Shown here: positions 25,989 through 35,186 of the stretch, piece by piece
Numbering within the stretch: position 1 is the first letter of the stretch
Layout: the number at the start of each line of letters is the position of its first letter
Assembly: GCF_030406725.1 (NCBI RefSeq)
Contig: NZ_CP129107.1
Coordinates: forward strand, 372,001 to 436,000
Source of the DNA: Alteriqipengyuania flavescens
GTDB lineage: Bacteria; Pseudomonadota; Alphaproteobacteria; Sphingomonadales; Sphingomonadaceae
DNA length: 64,000 nt
Direction: 5' to 3'
Translations under genes and position numbers: made by a program
The notes under the pieces: model-generated
Seen by the model: the letters and a program-made list of their open reading frames with translations, nothing else
Databases searched by the model: none
What the model was told of the DNA's origin: nothing

Positions 25989-27644
25989 TCAGGGAAGCTT
26001 GTCGACCGCCTCGCCCTCGGCGCTGGTGAAGCGGAAGCTGTCGATCTCCAACGCCTTCAAATCGCTGACCATTTTGTTAGCTGCGGCGACGCTGTCGAAG
26101 GGACCGAAGACGAGGCGGTTGGTCTCGCCCCAGGTGGCGACATAGGCCTCGCGGCCCTTGAGCAAATCGCCGCCCGCACGGCGGATGCGCCGCCAGTCGA
26201 AGCGCAGCGCGTCGCGGTCGCGGCCCGTGGCCACCTGCACCCACTGGCGCGAAGGCGCGGCAGGCGGAGGCGGTGCGGCGCGCTCGCGCGGGGGCTGGAT
26301 AGCGGTGATGTCGACGCCGCCGGTGGGCGCGGCCGGCGCGGCAGCTGCCAGGCGGAAGCTGCTGAACGCCTCGTCCAGCGACGCGGGCTCCTCTGCTACC
26401 GCGACAGTCGCGGCCGGATCCGGGTCCCGCGGCGGCACATCGTCGGTAGCAGGCGGCATGTCCGCGCGCACGATCTCGATGGTGGGACGCGGTGTCTCGG
26501 CTTCGGTCGGCCCGATCACCTCGTCAGCCTCTTCCTCGATCGCCGCGACAACCGTTTCGGCAGCTGGCTGCGCGGCGGTCTCGACCGGTTGCTGGACAGG
26601 CTGCGTCACCGGCGATGCCGCGGGGGCTTGCGCTATCGGAGTTTCCGCAACCGGCGTCCGGGAGATCGGGGGAAGCTCGGCTGTCGCGAGCGCCGGCTGC
26701 CGGGCTGGTGGCGGGGTGGCGGCAGGCGCGGGCTGCGCAGGTGCAGGTTCTACCTGCGCGACCGCTGGGCCAAGCTGCGGCCCTTGCGGCTCAAGCCTGC
26801 TCGGCGCTTCTTCCCCGCGCTGCGCGGCCAGCGCCCGTTCGTAGCGCGAGCGGGTGGGGTCGGCAGGCGCGAAGGCAACTGCCTCGCTGCGCGGGAAATG
26901 GCCGAAATTGGCCGCTGCCGCCTGTTGCGCTGCGGTCAATGCGGGCATTTGCCGCAGGTAAGGCTCGAATCGCGCCGCGGCCGCCGGCGGCTGGAGCGCC
27001 TTGACGATGGCCATGGCCTCGTCCGCGCGGCCGGCGATCGCCAGCACGAAGGCCCGGGTGCGGAAGGCGGCGCGATTGCCGCGCTGGAGCAGCGGGAGGA
27101 GCGTCGATTCCGCCCCGACGATGTTGCCGTCGATCGCCTGGCTGAGCGCCATACGGCGGCTGACGACCGCGTCCTCGCCGCTCGACAGGGCAGCCCGGTA
27201 GGCCTGCTGCGCGCGGGCTGTATCGCCGACCAGATCGTAGGCAAGGCCCCGGTCGCCCCAGTATTTGCCGAGCTGCGCGCCCGATGCCTCGGCGCGTTCA
27301 AACAGGGACAGCGACTGGTAGGGATCCTCGGTGCGCACCGCGACCACGGCAAGGCCGAGGAGGATGCGCGCATCGCCGCGAGCGAGCGCCTGGGCGCGGC
27401 TGAAATAATCCTGCGCGGCCTCGTCGTCATTGAGGTCGAGCGCGGCGAAGCCGGCCATGCGCAGGGCGTTGAGGTCGCGCGGGTCCTGCGCCAGCCGGCG
27501 GGTCGCGGCGCGCAGGCTCTCTTGCGCCTCTTCGGTGGAGGCCGTGTCGGTATAATCCGGCACCTGCGCGTAGGCAGGCGGCGCCATGACGCCAAGAGCG
27601 AGCGCGAATGCGCCGAAACACAAGATCAGGCCGGAATGTCCCAT
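25989..27644 (-). CDS. TPR- and SPOR-domain exported protein downstream of ftsZ
   Basis: A 551-residue protein with a signal peptide ending PPAYAQ (to about residue 26), several tetratricopeptide-like helices (residues ~30-230), a long Pro/Ala/Glu-rich linker (~260-460), and a C-terminal SPOR domain (from RQWVQVATGRDRDAL to SFRFTSAEG). SPOR domains bind denuded septal glycan, so a divisome-associated periplasmic role is likely. Start ATG 27644 was chosen because the signal peptide follows directly. It lies 96 bases after ftsZ on the same strand and may be the last gene of the dcw transcript. Confidence 0.85.
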   Translation of the reverse strand: MGHSGLILCFGAFALALGVMAPPAYAQVPDYTDTASTEEAQESLRAATRRLAQDPRDLNALRMAGFAALDLNDDEAAQDYFSRAQALARGDARILLGLAVVAVRTEDPYQSLSLFERAEASGAQLGKYWGDRGLAYDLVGDTARAQQAYRAALSSGEDAVVSRRMALSQAIDGNIVGAESTLLPLLQRGNRAAFRTRAFVLAIAGRADEAMAIVKALQPPAAAARFEPYLRQMPALTAAQQAAAANFGHFPRSEAVAFAPADPTRSRYERALAAQRGEEAPSRLEPQGPQLGPAVAQVEPAPAQPAPAATPPPARQPALATAELPPISRTPVAETPIAQAPAASPVTQPVQQPVETAAQPAAETVVAAIEEEADEVIGPTEAETPRPTIEIVRADMPPATDDVPPRDPDPAATVAVAEEPASLDEAFSSFRLAAAAPAAPTGGVDITAIQPPRERAAPPPPAAPSRQWVQVATGRDRDALRFDWRRIRRAGGDLLKGREAYVATWGETNRLVFGPFDSVAAANKMVSDLKALEIDSFRFTSAEGEAVDKLP

Positions 27645-27740
27645 AGGTCCGCGTTTATGCAGTACGAATCGCGGCTTGCGAAGGCCTGAACGCCGGCAAA
27701 TCGCGTGCGCGGGCGGCCCGCAAGCCGCCCGCGTCATGCG

Positions 27741-29528
27741 TCACTGGTTGTTCTGGCGACCAAGAAAACGCGGGATGTTGATGCCGCCGCCGTCTTTCTT
27801 GTCGTCGTCATCGTCCTCGTCATCGGAAGATCCCGATGCGCCCGAACCGCCACCGCGCGACAGGTTGGCCATGCGTTCGAACAGCGTGCTGCCGCCGCCG
27901 CTTTCGCCGCCCGAACCGCCCGAGCCTGCGCCGCCGGCGGCTCCACCACCGGATTCCGCGCCCGCTTGGCCGGACCCGGCAACAAGGCCGCGCCTGCGCC
28001 CGCCCGGTGCGGGGGGCCGCACGTCCTCGTCCGCCTCGGCAAGGCGGGTCGCGTCGAGGAGCAGTTCGTCGCTGCTCGCCTCGTCGTCGCTGTCGCCCGG
28101 GGACGAACCGCCGCTCAGTTCGAGCGGGCCATCGTCGTCGTCCGCTTCCGCGCCGGCGGCAAAGCCGCCATCGCCGGGATTCATGTGCGCCTGATCGGCT
28201 GCCGGTTCCTCGACGGGTGCGGGTTCCGCATCGTAGCCGCTCGGCACGCGGGGCGAGGACAGATCCTCGTCCTCGTCGTCCTGCCGCAGGCCTGCCAGCG
28301 GATCGACGATATCGTCGACATCGTCCTCGTCTTCTTCATCGTCATAGTCGTAGCCGCCGGTAAGGCCGGAGAAGCCGGACAGCCCGTCGTCGCTATTGCC
28401 GGCATCGCTGCTGCCGATGGCGAACTGGTCGTCCTCGTCCTCGCCGTCCGCGGCCATTTCCTCGGCGCTCGGCACCGGCAGGACCGGGGTCTTCGGCCCG
28501 CGCGAGGCGCCGAGGTCGACGGGCCGCTGCGAATATTGCGCCGGGGCGACGGTGCCTTCCGCGCTGTCCTCGATCCCCGTGGCGACCACCGACACGCGGA
28601 TCTTGCCGTCGAGGTCGGGGTTGAAGGCGCTGCCCCAGATGATGTTGGCATCGTTGTCGACGAGTTCGCGGATGTGGTTCGCCGCCTCGTCCACTTCGAG
28701 CAGGCGCATGTCCTCCCCGCCGATGATCGAGATGATGACGCCCTTCGCGCCGGCCATGCTGACACCGTCGAGCAGCGGGTTGGCGATGGCGCGTTCGGCG
28801 GCTTCGAGCGCGCGGTTGTCGCCCTCGCCCTCGCCCGTGCCCATCATCGCCTTGCCCATTTCCTGCATCACCGAGCGGATGTCGGCGAAATCGAGGTTGA
28901 TGAGGCCCGGCATCACCATCAGGTCGGTGATCGAGCGCACGCCCTGTTGCAGCACTTCGTCGGCCAGCTGGAACGCCTGCTTGAACGTGGTATCGGGTTT
29001 GGCGACCAGGAACAGGTTCTGGTTGGGGATGACGATAAGCGTATCGACGTGCTTCTGCAGTTCCTCGATACCCGCTTCGGCGGCCCGCATGCGGCGCGCA
29101 CCTTCGAACATGAAGGGCTTGGTCACCACGCCCACGGTCAGCACGCCCATCTTGCGCGCGGCCTCCGCGATCACGGGCGCTGCGCCGGTGCCGGTGCCGC
29201 CGCCCATGCCGGACGCGATGAAGACCATGTTCACGCCGTCGAGCAGCCGCTCGACTTCCTCGATCGTCTCTTCGGCCGCCGCACGCCCGACTTCGGGCCG
29301 CGATCCTGCGCCCAGGCCCTGGGTAATTTCCGGGCCGAGCTGGATGCGCTGTTCCGCAACCGAGTTGTTCAGCGCCTGCGCGTCGGTGTTGGCGACGACG
29401 AAATCGACGCCTTCGATCTGCGCGTCGATCATGTTGGCGATGGCGTTGCCGCCCGCCCCGCCGACACCGATCACGGTGATGCGCGGGCGCAGTTCTTCAA
29501 CAGAGGGCGGGCCGATATTGATGCTCAT
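27741..29528 (-). CDS. ftsZ: Cell division protein FtsZ
   Basis: A 595-residue tubulin-like GTPase forming the Z ring. The tubulin signature GGGTGTG is at 109-115, and the T7-loop segment NLDFADI completes the catalytic site of the adjacent subunit. The GTPase/C-terminal domains end near residue 320. A very long, low-complexity linker rich in Asp, Glu, Gly and Ser follows. The chain ends in NIPRFLGRQ, matching the conserved C-terminal peptide that binds FtsA. At 595 residues it is long compared with E. coli (383). A DnaA box and a GANTC site lie upstream. Confidence 0.98.
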   Translation of the reverse strand: MSINIGPPSVEELRPRITVIGVGGAGGNAIANMIDAQIEGVDFVVANTDAQALNNSVAEQRIQLGPEITQGLGAGSRPEVGRAAAEETIEEVERLLDGVNMVFIASGMGGGTGTGAAPVIAEAARKMGVLTVGVVTKPFMFEGARRMRAAEAGIEELQKHVDTLIVIPNQNLFLVAKPDTTFKQAFQLADEVLQQGVRSITDLMVMPGLINLDFADIRSVMQEMGKAMMGTGEGEGDNRALEAAERAIANPLLDGVSMAGAKGVIISIIGGEDMRLLEVDEAANHIRELVDNDANIIWGSAFNPDLDGKIRVSVVATGIEDSAEGTVAPAQYSQRPVDLGASRGPKTPVLPVPSAEEMAADGEDEDDQFAIGSSDAGNSDDGLSGFSGLTGGYDYDDEEDEDDVDDIVDPLAGLRQDDEDEDLSSPRVPSGYDAEPAPVEEPAADQAHMNPGDGGFAAGAEADDDDGPLELSGGSSPGDSDDEASSDELLLDATRLAEADEDVRPPAPGGRRRGLVAGSGQAGAESGGGAAGGAGSGGSGGESGGGSTLFERMANLSRGGGSGASGSSDDEDDDDDKKDGGGINIPRFLGRQNNQ

Positions 29529-29590
29529 ATGCGTTCCCTTTCAGGGCTGGACGCGGGGAAATTATGGTTGATGCGGTTGTGACACAAAGC

Positions 29591-29595
29591 GATTC
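29591..29595. promoter_or_regulatory. GANTC site in the ftsA-ftsZ gap
   Basis: GATTC in the 133-base ftsA-ftsZ intergenic region is a potential CcrM methylation site. In Caulobacter GANTC methylation state and GcrA affect ftsZ transcription; whether this applies here is inference. Confidence 0.35.
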
Positions 29596-29618
29596 CGCGC
29601 GGGACAGGGGGTAAACCC

Positions 29619-29627
29619 TTATCCACA
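29619..29627. promoter_or_regulatory. Consensus DnaA box upstream of ftsZ
   Basis: TTATCCACA is an exact match to the high-affinity DnaA box, about 90 bases upstream of the ftsZ start and outside any gene. DnaA activates ftsZ in Caulobacter, so it may link replication initiation to division here. Only one perfect box is seen in this gap, so it is not an origin. Confidence 0.65.
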
Positions 29628-29661
29628 GCGGCTTGTGCCCGAAAATCGGCGGCGAAATTCA

Positions 29662-30945
29662 TCAGAAATACTCGCGCATGGCACGCCAAACCTTTCCGGC
29701 GAGCGCGGGGAAGCCGATTACGTCCTGCTGCTGGTGCCGCGGACGCAGCACGCGGATGTCGACCGGATCGCGCGCGGCATAGAGCGCAAGGCCCGCCAGC
29801 GTGGCGAAAGCGGGCACGCGGTGCGCCTCCGCCAACCCGTCCAGTTCCGGCGGCTTGCCGATCCGCACGGGCGAGCCGAGCGATCCTTGCGCATAGTCGG
29901 CGATGCCCGCCAGTTCCGCCCCGCCGCCGGTGATGACGACCTGCCGCCCGCCGGCGCCGGAAAAGCCCATGTCCTTCAGCGCGCGGTCGACTTCTTTCAG
30001 CACCCGGTCGAGCTGGTCGGCGATGACCGAGATCAGCTGCGCGCGCGGGATTCGGCCGTGGTCGTCCGCGCCGCGGGCCGGTTCGCCGCCGCGCGGATCG
30101 CCGGGGCCGTCCACCGGGATCATCTCGCGGTGGTCGCTGGGGCTGGCGACGGCGCTGCCATAGCGGCACTTCAGCCGCTCCGCCTGGAAACGCTTGATGC
30201 CGAAGACAGAGGCGATGGCATCGGTCATGTCGGCAGAGCCGATCGGAATGGACTTTAGGCCCAGCAGCATCCCCGCCGCGAAGACCGAGACATTGGTGAC
30301 CTGCGCGCCGAATTCGACCAGCGCCACGCCGAGCTCGCGCTCTTCTTCCGACAGGCAGGCAAGCCCGGCAGCGACGGGCGAGCCGACCACGGAGGACACC
30401 TCCAGATGCGCGTTCTGCACGCATTCGGTGATGTTGCGGATGGGCGCGCCGTCGGCGAGCATGACGTGGACGTCGACCCCCAGCCGTTCGGCATGCAGGC
30501 CGGTGGGATTGGCGACGCCGTGCGCCCCGTCGAGCGTGTAATGCGCGGGCTGCGCGTGCAGGACCATGCGCCCGTCGGGCTCCAGCCCCTCCCGCGCTTC
30601 GAGCAGGAGGTGCTCGATATCCTCTTCCTCGATCCGCCGCCCGCCGATGTCGATTTCCACCTGCGCGATGCGGCTGGTGAGCCCTGCGCCCGAGGCACCG
30701 ATATGGACCTTGCGCACGCTTTGCCCGGCGATCTTTTCTGCCCGCTCCATCGCCTCGCGCACGGCAAAGGTTGCGGCCGCCATGTCGGTGACATAGCCGC
30801 GCTTGATCCCCTGGGCCTGCCGGTGGTGGGAGCCGAGTACGAGGATATTGCCGTCCTCCGTCAGCGCGGCGACCATCGCGGCGATGCGGAAACTGCCGAT
30901 GTTGATGCAGCCGAAAACCTGGTCGAGGCGGGGCGTGTCGCTCAT
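29662..30945 (-). CDS. ftsA: Cell division protein FtsA
   Basis: A 427-residue actin-like ATPase that tethers FtsZ to the membrane and recruits later division proteins. The phosphate-1 segment (GCINIGSFRIAAMVA) is N-terminal. The FtsA-specific 1C domain (RKVHIGASGAGLTS onward) and the phosphate-2/adenosine segments (VALVEFGAQVTNVSVF, VVITGGGAELAGI) follow. The terminal KVWRAMREYF is an amphipathic membrane-targeting helix. The start overlaps the ftsQ stop (ATGA). Confidence 0.96.
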   Translation of the reverse strand: MSDTPRLDQVFGCINIGSFRIAAMVAALTEDGNILVLGSHHRQAQGIKRGYVTDMAAATFAVREAMERAEKIAGQSVRKVHIGASGAGLTSRIAQVEIDIGGRRIEEEDIEHLLLEAREGLEPDGRMVLHAQPAHYTLDGAHGVANPTGLHAERLGVDVHVMLADGAPIRNITECVQNAHLEVSSVVGSPVAAGLACLSEEERELGVALVEFGAQVTNVSVFAAGMLLGLKSIPIGSADMTDAIASVFGIKRFQAERLKCRYGSAVASPSDHREMIPVDGPGDPRGGEPARGADDHGRIPRAQLISVIADQLDRVLKEVDRALKDMGFSGAGGRQVVITGGGAELAGIADYAQGSLGSPVRIGKPPELDGLAEAHRVPAFATLAGLALYAARDPVDIRVLRPRHQQQDVIGFPALAGKVWRAMREYF

Positions 30946-31871
30946 TCGCTGCGGACCTCGCCTTCGCCCGAGGCCAGGCCTTCGCCCTCCCCTTCGCCGC
31001 AGCCGGGGCAGCGCATGTAAATGCGTTCCGGCGCGCGCATGTCGAAGCTGGCGACCTTGCCGCCGAGCAGGCGGTTTACCCCGTCCAGCCGGGCGAAGCT
31101 CATCAGGGCCTTGGCAGAGGCTTCCTCCCCTTCCGGCAGGGCGAGCACCTGGTCGGTCTTGAACGTGATGTCCCAGCGCCGGTTGCCAACCCACTCGGCC
31201 TCCGCCACCTGGGGTTTCAGCGCGGGCGCGGCTTCCAGCAGCGTTGCGAGCGCGGGCACCTGCCGCTGCGCGCCCGGCCCTTCGATCATCAGGTATGGCT
31301 TGGCATTGGCGGCGGAAATCGGCTCCAGCGCGTGGCCGGTCGCGTCGATCAGCACCAGCCGGCCGGGCTTGCGCAGAACGGCGTGGGGCACGCGTTCGAC
31401 GATGTCGATCACCAGCGTATCGGGAAGCTGGCGCGAAACGCGGGCATCCCTGACCCAGTCGAGGTCGAGCAGTTCGGCGCGCAGGGCCTCCACATCGACC
31501 AACGGCATCGCCTGGTCCTGTTCGCCCAGCACGCGTTCGTAAACGGTGAGCACATTCATCCGCTCTGTCCCGCGGACTTCCACGTTCTTCACCTCGAAAC
31601 CGGCATCGCCGGCCAGGCTGGCGAGCTGCTGCTGCGCCATGGCCGGCACCCCGGCGAGGCTGGCCACGAACCATGCAAGCGCCGCCGCGCCGCCCAGGAT
31701 GATGGCGAGGAACACCCGCTGCAGCTGTTCTTCGGTGAACGGCAGGAAACGGATCGCTGCGCCCATCGCGCCGCTCGCCTGTTTCTTCGTCTGGCGCACG
31801 CGGGCCTGCGTGCCCTGCCGCCGCGCAACCTTGCGCGCCCCCGTGCCGCCCCGGCGGATCTTCTGGCTCAC
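30942..31871 (-). CDS. ftsQ: Cell division protein FtsQ
   Basis: A 309-residue bitopic membrane protein. A basic cytoplasmic N-terminus is followed by one transmembrane helix (VFLAIILGGAAALAWFVASL). The POTRA domain begins at FEVKNVEVRGTERM, and the beta domain contains WVRDARVSRQLPDTLVIDI. It links FtsK to FtsBL/FtsWI in the divisome. The C-terminal tail is Gly/Glu-rich with a CPGC pair (MRCPGCGEG), unusual for FtsQ. The start is GTG 31871, overlapping the ddl stop (GTGA). Confidence 0.95.
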   Translation of the reverse strand: MSQKIRRGGTGARKVARRQGTQARVRQTKKQASGAMGAAIRFLPFTEEQLQRVFLAIILGGAAALAWFVASLAGVPAMAQQQLASLAGDAGFEVKNVEVRGTERMNVLTVYERVLGEQDQAMPLVDVEALRAELLDLDWVRDARVSRQLPDTLVIDIVERVPHAVLRKPGRLVLIDATGHALEPISAANAKPYLMIEGPGAQRQVPALATLLEAAPALKPQVAEAEWVGNRRWDITFKTDQVLALPEGEEASAKALMSFARLDGVNRLLGGKVASFDMRAPERIYMRCPGCGEGEGEGLASGEGEVRSE

Positions 31872-32821
31872 GCCGCCCTCCCTTCCAGTGCGGCCGCCAC
31901 GATCGCTTCGACCAGCGTTGCGTAATCCATGCCGCAATGCTTCGCCTGTTCGGGAACGAGGCTGAGCGGGGTCATGCCCGGCTGGGTGTTGGTTTCCAGC
32001 ACGAACAGGCCATCCTCGCCCTGCTCGTCGTCCCAGCGGAAGTCCGTGCGGCTGGTGCCCTTGCAGCCCAGCACCGTATGCGCGCGCACCGCGTATTCGC
32101 GGCACAGTTCGGCGATCCGGTCGGGGATTTGCGCCGGGCAGATATGCTCGGTCTTCCCGTCGGTGTACTTGTTCTCGTAATCGTAGAAGCCCGATGCGAC
32201 GACGAGCTCGGTCACGGTCAGCGCCTCCGGCCCGCCTGCACGGTCGATCACCGCGGTGGTCAGTTCGCGCCCGCGGATGAACGGCTCTGCCAGCAGCCGC
32301 TCGAAATCCTGCCACGGGCCCTTCGCATCGCGCGCGATGGGATTGCCGTAGTCGCTTTCGTCGGTGACGATGGCCACGCCCACGCTGCTGCCTTCGTTGA
32401 CGGGCTTGAGCACATAGGGCCGGGCCAGCGGGTCGCCTTGATACAGGGTTTCGCAGTCCACGATCCGGCCGCCCGGCATGGGGATGCCGTGGGGGACCAG
32501 CGCCTGCTTGGTCAGTTCCTTGTCGATCGCGATGACAGAGGTGGCGAGGCCCGAGTGCGTGTAGGGCACGCCCATAAGATCGAGCATGCCCTGCACCGTG
32601 CCGTCTTCCCCCGGCACACCGTGAAGCGCGTTGAACACGACATCGGGCTTCGCTTCGGCAATACGCGCCGCGACATCGCGGCCCATGTCGATCCGGGTCA
32701 CCCGGTGGCCGCGCGATTCCAGCGCATCGGCAACGCCGTTGCCGCTCATCAGCGAAACCTCGCGTTCCGCGGCCCAGCCGCCCATCAGGACGGCCACGTG
32801 GAGTTTGCCCAAGGTGCTCAT
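31868..32821 (-). CDS. ddl: D-alanine--D-alanine ligase
   Basis: A 317-residue ATP-grasp ligase joining two D-Ala for peptidoglycan precursor synthesis. Motifs include VAVLMGGWAAEREVSLMSG at the start, FNALHGVPGEDGTVQGMLD, YVLKPVNEGSSVGV for nucleotide binding and the C-terminal FVLETNTQPGMT with the metal-binding Glu and Asn. It overlaps murB and ftsQ by 4 bases each. Confidence 0.97.
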   Translation of the reverse strand: MSTLGKLHVAVLMGGWAAEREVSLMSGNGVADALESRGHRVTRIDMGRDVAARIAEAKPDVVFNALHGVPGEDGTVQGMLDLMGVPYTHSGLATSVIAIDKELTKQALVPHGIPMPGGRIVDCETLYQGDPLARPYVLKPVNEGSSVGVAIVTDESDYGNPIARDAKGPWQDFERLLAEPFIRGRELTTAVIDRAGGPEALTVTELVVASGFYDYENKYTDGKTEHICPAQIPDRIAELCREYAVRAHTVLGCKGTSRTDFRWDDEQGEDGLFVLETNTQPGMTPLSLVPEQAKHCGMDYATLVEAIVAAALEGRAA

Positions 32822-33786
32822 GGCCGGCCCACCCGCTTGATCTCCCATTCCAGGGCGACGCCCTGGCTGGCGCGGACGCGGTTGCGCACTTCCTCGCCCA
32901 GCCCTTCGATATCGGCGCTGGTCGCATCGCCGGTGTTGATCAGGAAATTGGTGTGCTTCTCGCTCACCTGCGCGCCGCCCAGCGTCAGGCCGCGACAGCC
33001 GGCGGCATCGACCAGCTGCCAGGCCTTGCCCCCTTCGGGATTCTTGAACGTGGAGCCGCCCGTCTTGGTGCGCAGGGGCTGCGAATTCTCGCGCTCTTCG
33101 GCGATGCGGTCCATCTCCGCTCCGATGGCTTCGGGATCGCCGGGCGTGCCGCGAAAGCGCGCGGCGACCACTACGGCGCCGTCCGGCAAGGCGGAATGGC
33201 GATAGGAATAGTCGAGATCGGCAAGCGTCAGGCAATGGCATTGCCCGTCCGCCATCACGACGTCGCAATCGACGAGGATGTCGGCCACCTCGCGCCCGTA
33301 AGCGCCGCCGTTCATCCGCACGAAGCCGCCGACCGTGCCGGGAATGCCGCGCAGGAATTCCAGCCCCGCGATGCTCGCATCGCGCGCTTCGGACGCCACG
33401 AGGATGCCGTGCGCCCCGCCGCCGCATTCCAGCGTCGTCTCGTCCAGCTGGCGGACCTGTGCGAAAGGCTTGCCGAGCTTGATGACGACGCCGGGGATGC
33501 CCCCGTCGCGCACGATCAGGTTGGAGCCAAGGCCGAGCGGCATGACCGGCAGCGAACCGCCCAGCCGGGTAAGGAATTCGCGCAATTCGTCCACGTCCGC
33601 AGGCTCGAACAGCCAGTCCGCCGGGCCGCCGGTCTTGAACCAGGTATACTTGGCGAGCGGCGCGTCCTGCCGCAACTTGCCGCGCCATTCTCCCGCAGGC
33701 GCAGCGCCCGTGGGGGCCTCGCCCGCATCGGCTTCGGCCGCCATGCCGCTGTCGCCCCACATCCAGTCCTCGCCGGGCTGCATCAT
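32818..33786 (-). CDS. murB: UDP-N-acetylenolpyruvoylglucosamine reductase
   Basis: A 322-residue FAD enzyme reducing the enolpyruvyl group to make UDP-MurNAc. The FAD-binding stretch is [13 protein letters not shown], then [15 protein letters not shown] and [18 protein letters not shown]. The catalytic region is [12 protein letters not shown], with the Glu of [13 protein letters not shown] near the C-terminus. This is the short (type IIa/b-like) form. Two consecutive ATGs are possible; 33786 gives the 4-base overlap with the murC stop. Confidence 0.96.
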   Translation of the reverse strand: MMQPGEDWMWGDSGMAAEADAGEAPTGAAPAGEWRGKLRQDAPLAKYTWFKTGGPADWLFEPADVDELREFLTRLGGSLPVMPLGLGSNLIVRDGGIPGVVIKLGKPFAQVRQLDETTLECGGGAHGILVASEARDASIAGLEFLRGIPGTVGGFVRMNGGAYGREVADILVDCDVVMADGQCHCLTLADLDYSYRHSALPDGAVVVAARFRGTPGDPEAIGAEMDRIAEERENSQPLRTKTGGSTFKNPEGGKAWQLVDAAGCRGLTLGGAQVSEKHTNFLINTGDATSADIEGLGEEVRNRVRASQGVALEWEIKRVGRP

Positions 33787-35186
33787 GCCGCGCCCCCGAG
33801 TTCCTGCGGCAGGGCGGCGGCCCACTTCGTGATGTCGCCCGCGCCGAGGCACACGACCATGTCGCCTTCCTCCAGCGTTTCGGACAGCGTCGCGACCAGT
33901 TCCGCCCGGTCCGCAACCGCCTCTGCGGAGCGGTGGCCGCGCGCCTTGATCCCTTCCACCAGCGCATCCTGGTTCACGCCCTCGATGGGATCCTCGCCCG
34001 CGGCATAGACCGGGGTCACATAGACGCGGTCGGCGTTGTCGAAGCAGCTCTGGAAATCGTCCATCAGGTCGCCGAGGCGGGAATAGCGGTGCGGCTGCAT
34101 CACCGCGATGACCCGGCCCTGCGCGGCCTCGCGCGCGGCTTGCAGCACGGCGCGGATTTCGACCGGGTGGTGGGCGTAATCGTCGATGATGGTCGCGCCG
34201 CGCGCGGTCCCTGTTTTCGTGAAGCGCCGGCGCACCCCGCCGAACTTGTCGAAACCGTTGCAGATGATGTCGTCGCTGCAACCCATCTCCACCGCGACCG
34301 CGATGGCGGCGAGCGCGTTCTGGACATTGTGGCGGCCCGGCATCGGCAGGCGGACGGATTCAATCCGGCGGTCCTCTGCCGCGCGCTGGCGGATGACGAC
34401 GTCGAACACGCTCGCCCCGCCTTCGGTGCGCAGGTTCACGCCGCAGATGTCGGCTTGCAGCGACAGGCCGTAAGTGATCACCTGCCGGTCGCGCACCTGG
34501 CCGATCACCGCTTGCACTTCAGGATGGTCGATGCACAGGATCGCCGCGCCGTAGAACGGCACGTTATGGATGAATTCCACGAACGCCTTCTTCACGCCGT
34601 CAAAATCGCCGTAATGGTCAAGGTGTTCGGGATCGATATTGGTGACGACCGCGATCGTCCCGTCGAGGCGCAGGAAACTGCCGTCGCTCTCGTCGGCTTC
34701 CACCACCATCCACTCGCTGTCGCCGAGCCGGGCGTTGGAGCCGTATTGTTCGATGATGCCGCCGTTGATGACGGTGGGGTCGATCCCGCCCGCATCGAGC
34801 AGCGCGGCGATCATGCTGGTGGTGGTCGTCTTGCCGTGCGTGCCGGCTACCGCGACGGTGGATTTCAGCCGCATCAGTTCCGCCAGCATTTCCGCCCTGC
34901 GGACTACCGGCGTGCGATTTTCGAGCGCGGCGGCGACTTCGGGATTGGTGCGCTTTACGGCGGTTGAGGTGACCACCACGGATGCGCCTTCCACGTTTTC
35001 CTTCGCATGGCCGATATGCACCGAAATGCCGCGTTCGCGCAGCCGCTCCACGCTCGGCCCTTCGGAAAGGTCGCTCCCCTGCACGGTGTAACCGAGGTTG
35101 TGCATGACCTCGGCGATGCCGGACATGCCGATGCCGCCGATGCCGACGAAGTGGACCACGCCGATGTTTGTCGGGACGCCCTTCAT
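33783..35186 (-). CDS. murC: UDP-N-acetylmuramate--L-alanine ligase
   Basis: A 467-residue Mur ligase adding L-Ala to UDP-MurNAc. The UDP-binding Rossmann start is [15 protein letters not shown], the ATP loop is [14 protein letters not shown], and the C-terminal domain contains [12 protein letters not shown] and MQPHRYSRL. It overlaps murG and murB by 4 bases. Confidence 0.97.
   Translation of the reverse strand: MKGVPTNIGVVHFVGIGGIGMSGIAEVMHNLGYTVQGSDLSEGPSVERLRERGISVHIGHAKENVEGASVVVTSTAVKRTNPEVAAALENRTPVVRRAEMLAELMRLKSTVAVAGTHGKTTTTSMIAALLDAGGIDPTVINGGIIEQYGSNARLGDSEWMVVEADESDGSFLRLDGTIAVVTNIDPEHLDHYGDFDGVKKAFVEFIHNVPFYGAAILCIDHPEVQAVIGQVRDRQVITYGLSLQADICGVNLRTEGGASVFDVVIRQRAAEDRRIESVRLPMPGRHNVQNALAAIAVAVEMGCSDDIICNGFDKFGGVRRRFTKTGTARGATIIDDYAHHPVEIRAVLQAAREAAQGRVIAVMQPHRYSRLGDLMDDFQSCFDNADRVYVTPVYAAGEDPIEGVNQDALVEGIKARGHRSAEAVADRAELVATLSETLEEGDMVVCLGAGDITKWAAALPQELGGAA

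Noticed and set aside
28130-28480. Repetitive GAC/GAG-rich stretch
   Set aside because: It encodes the acidic FtsZ linker in frame and is not an independent repeat element.
29619-29627. Replication origin near ftsZ suggested by the DnaA box
   Set aside because: There is a single perfect box, no cluster and no AT-rich unwinding element, and no dnaA, hemE or parAB neighbours.
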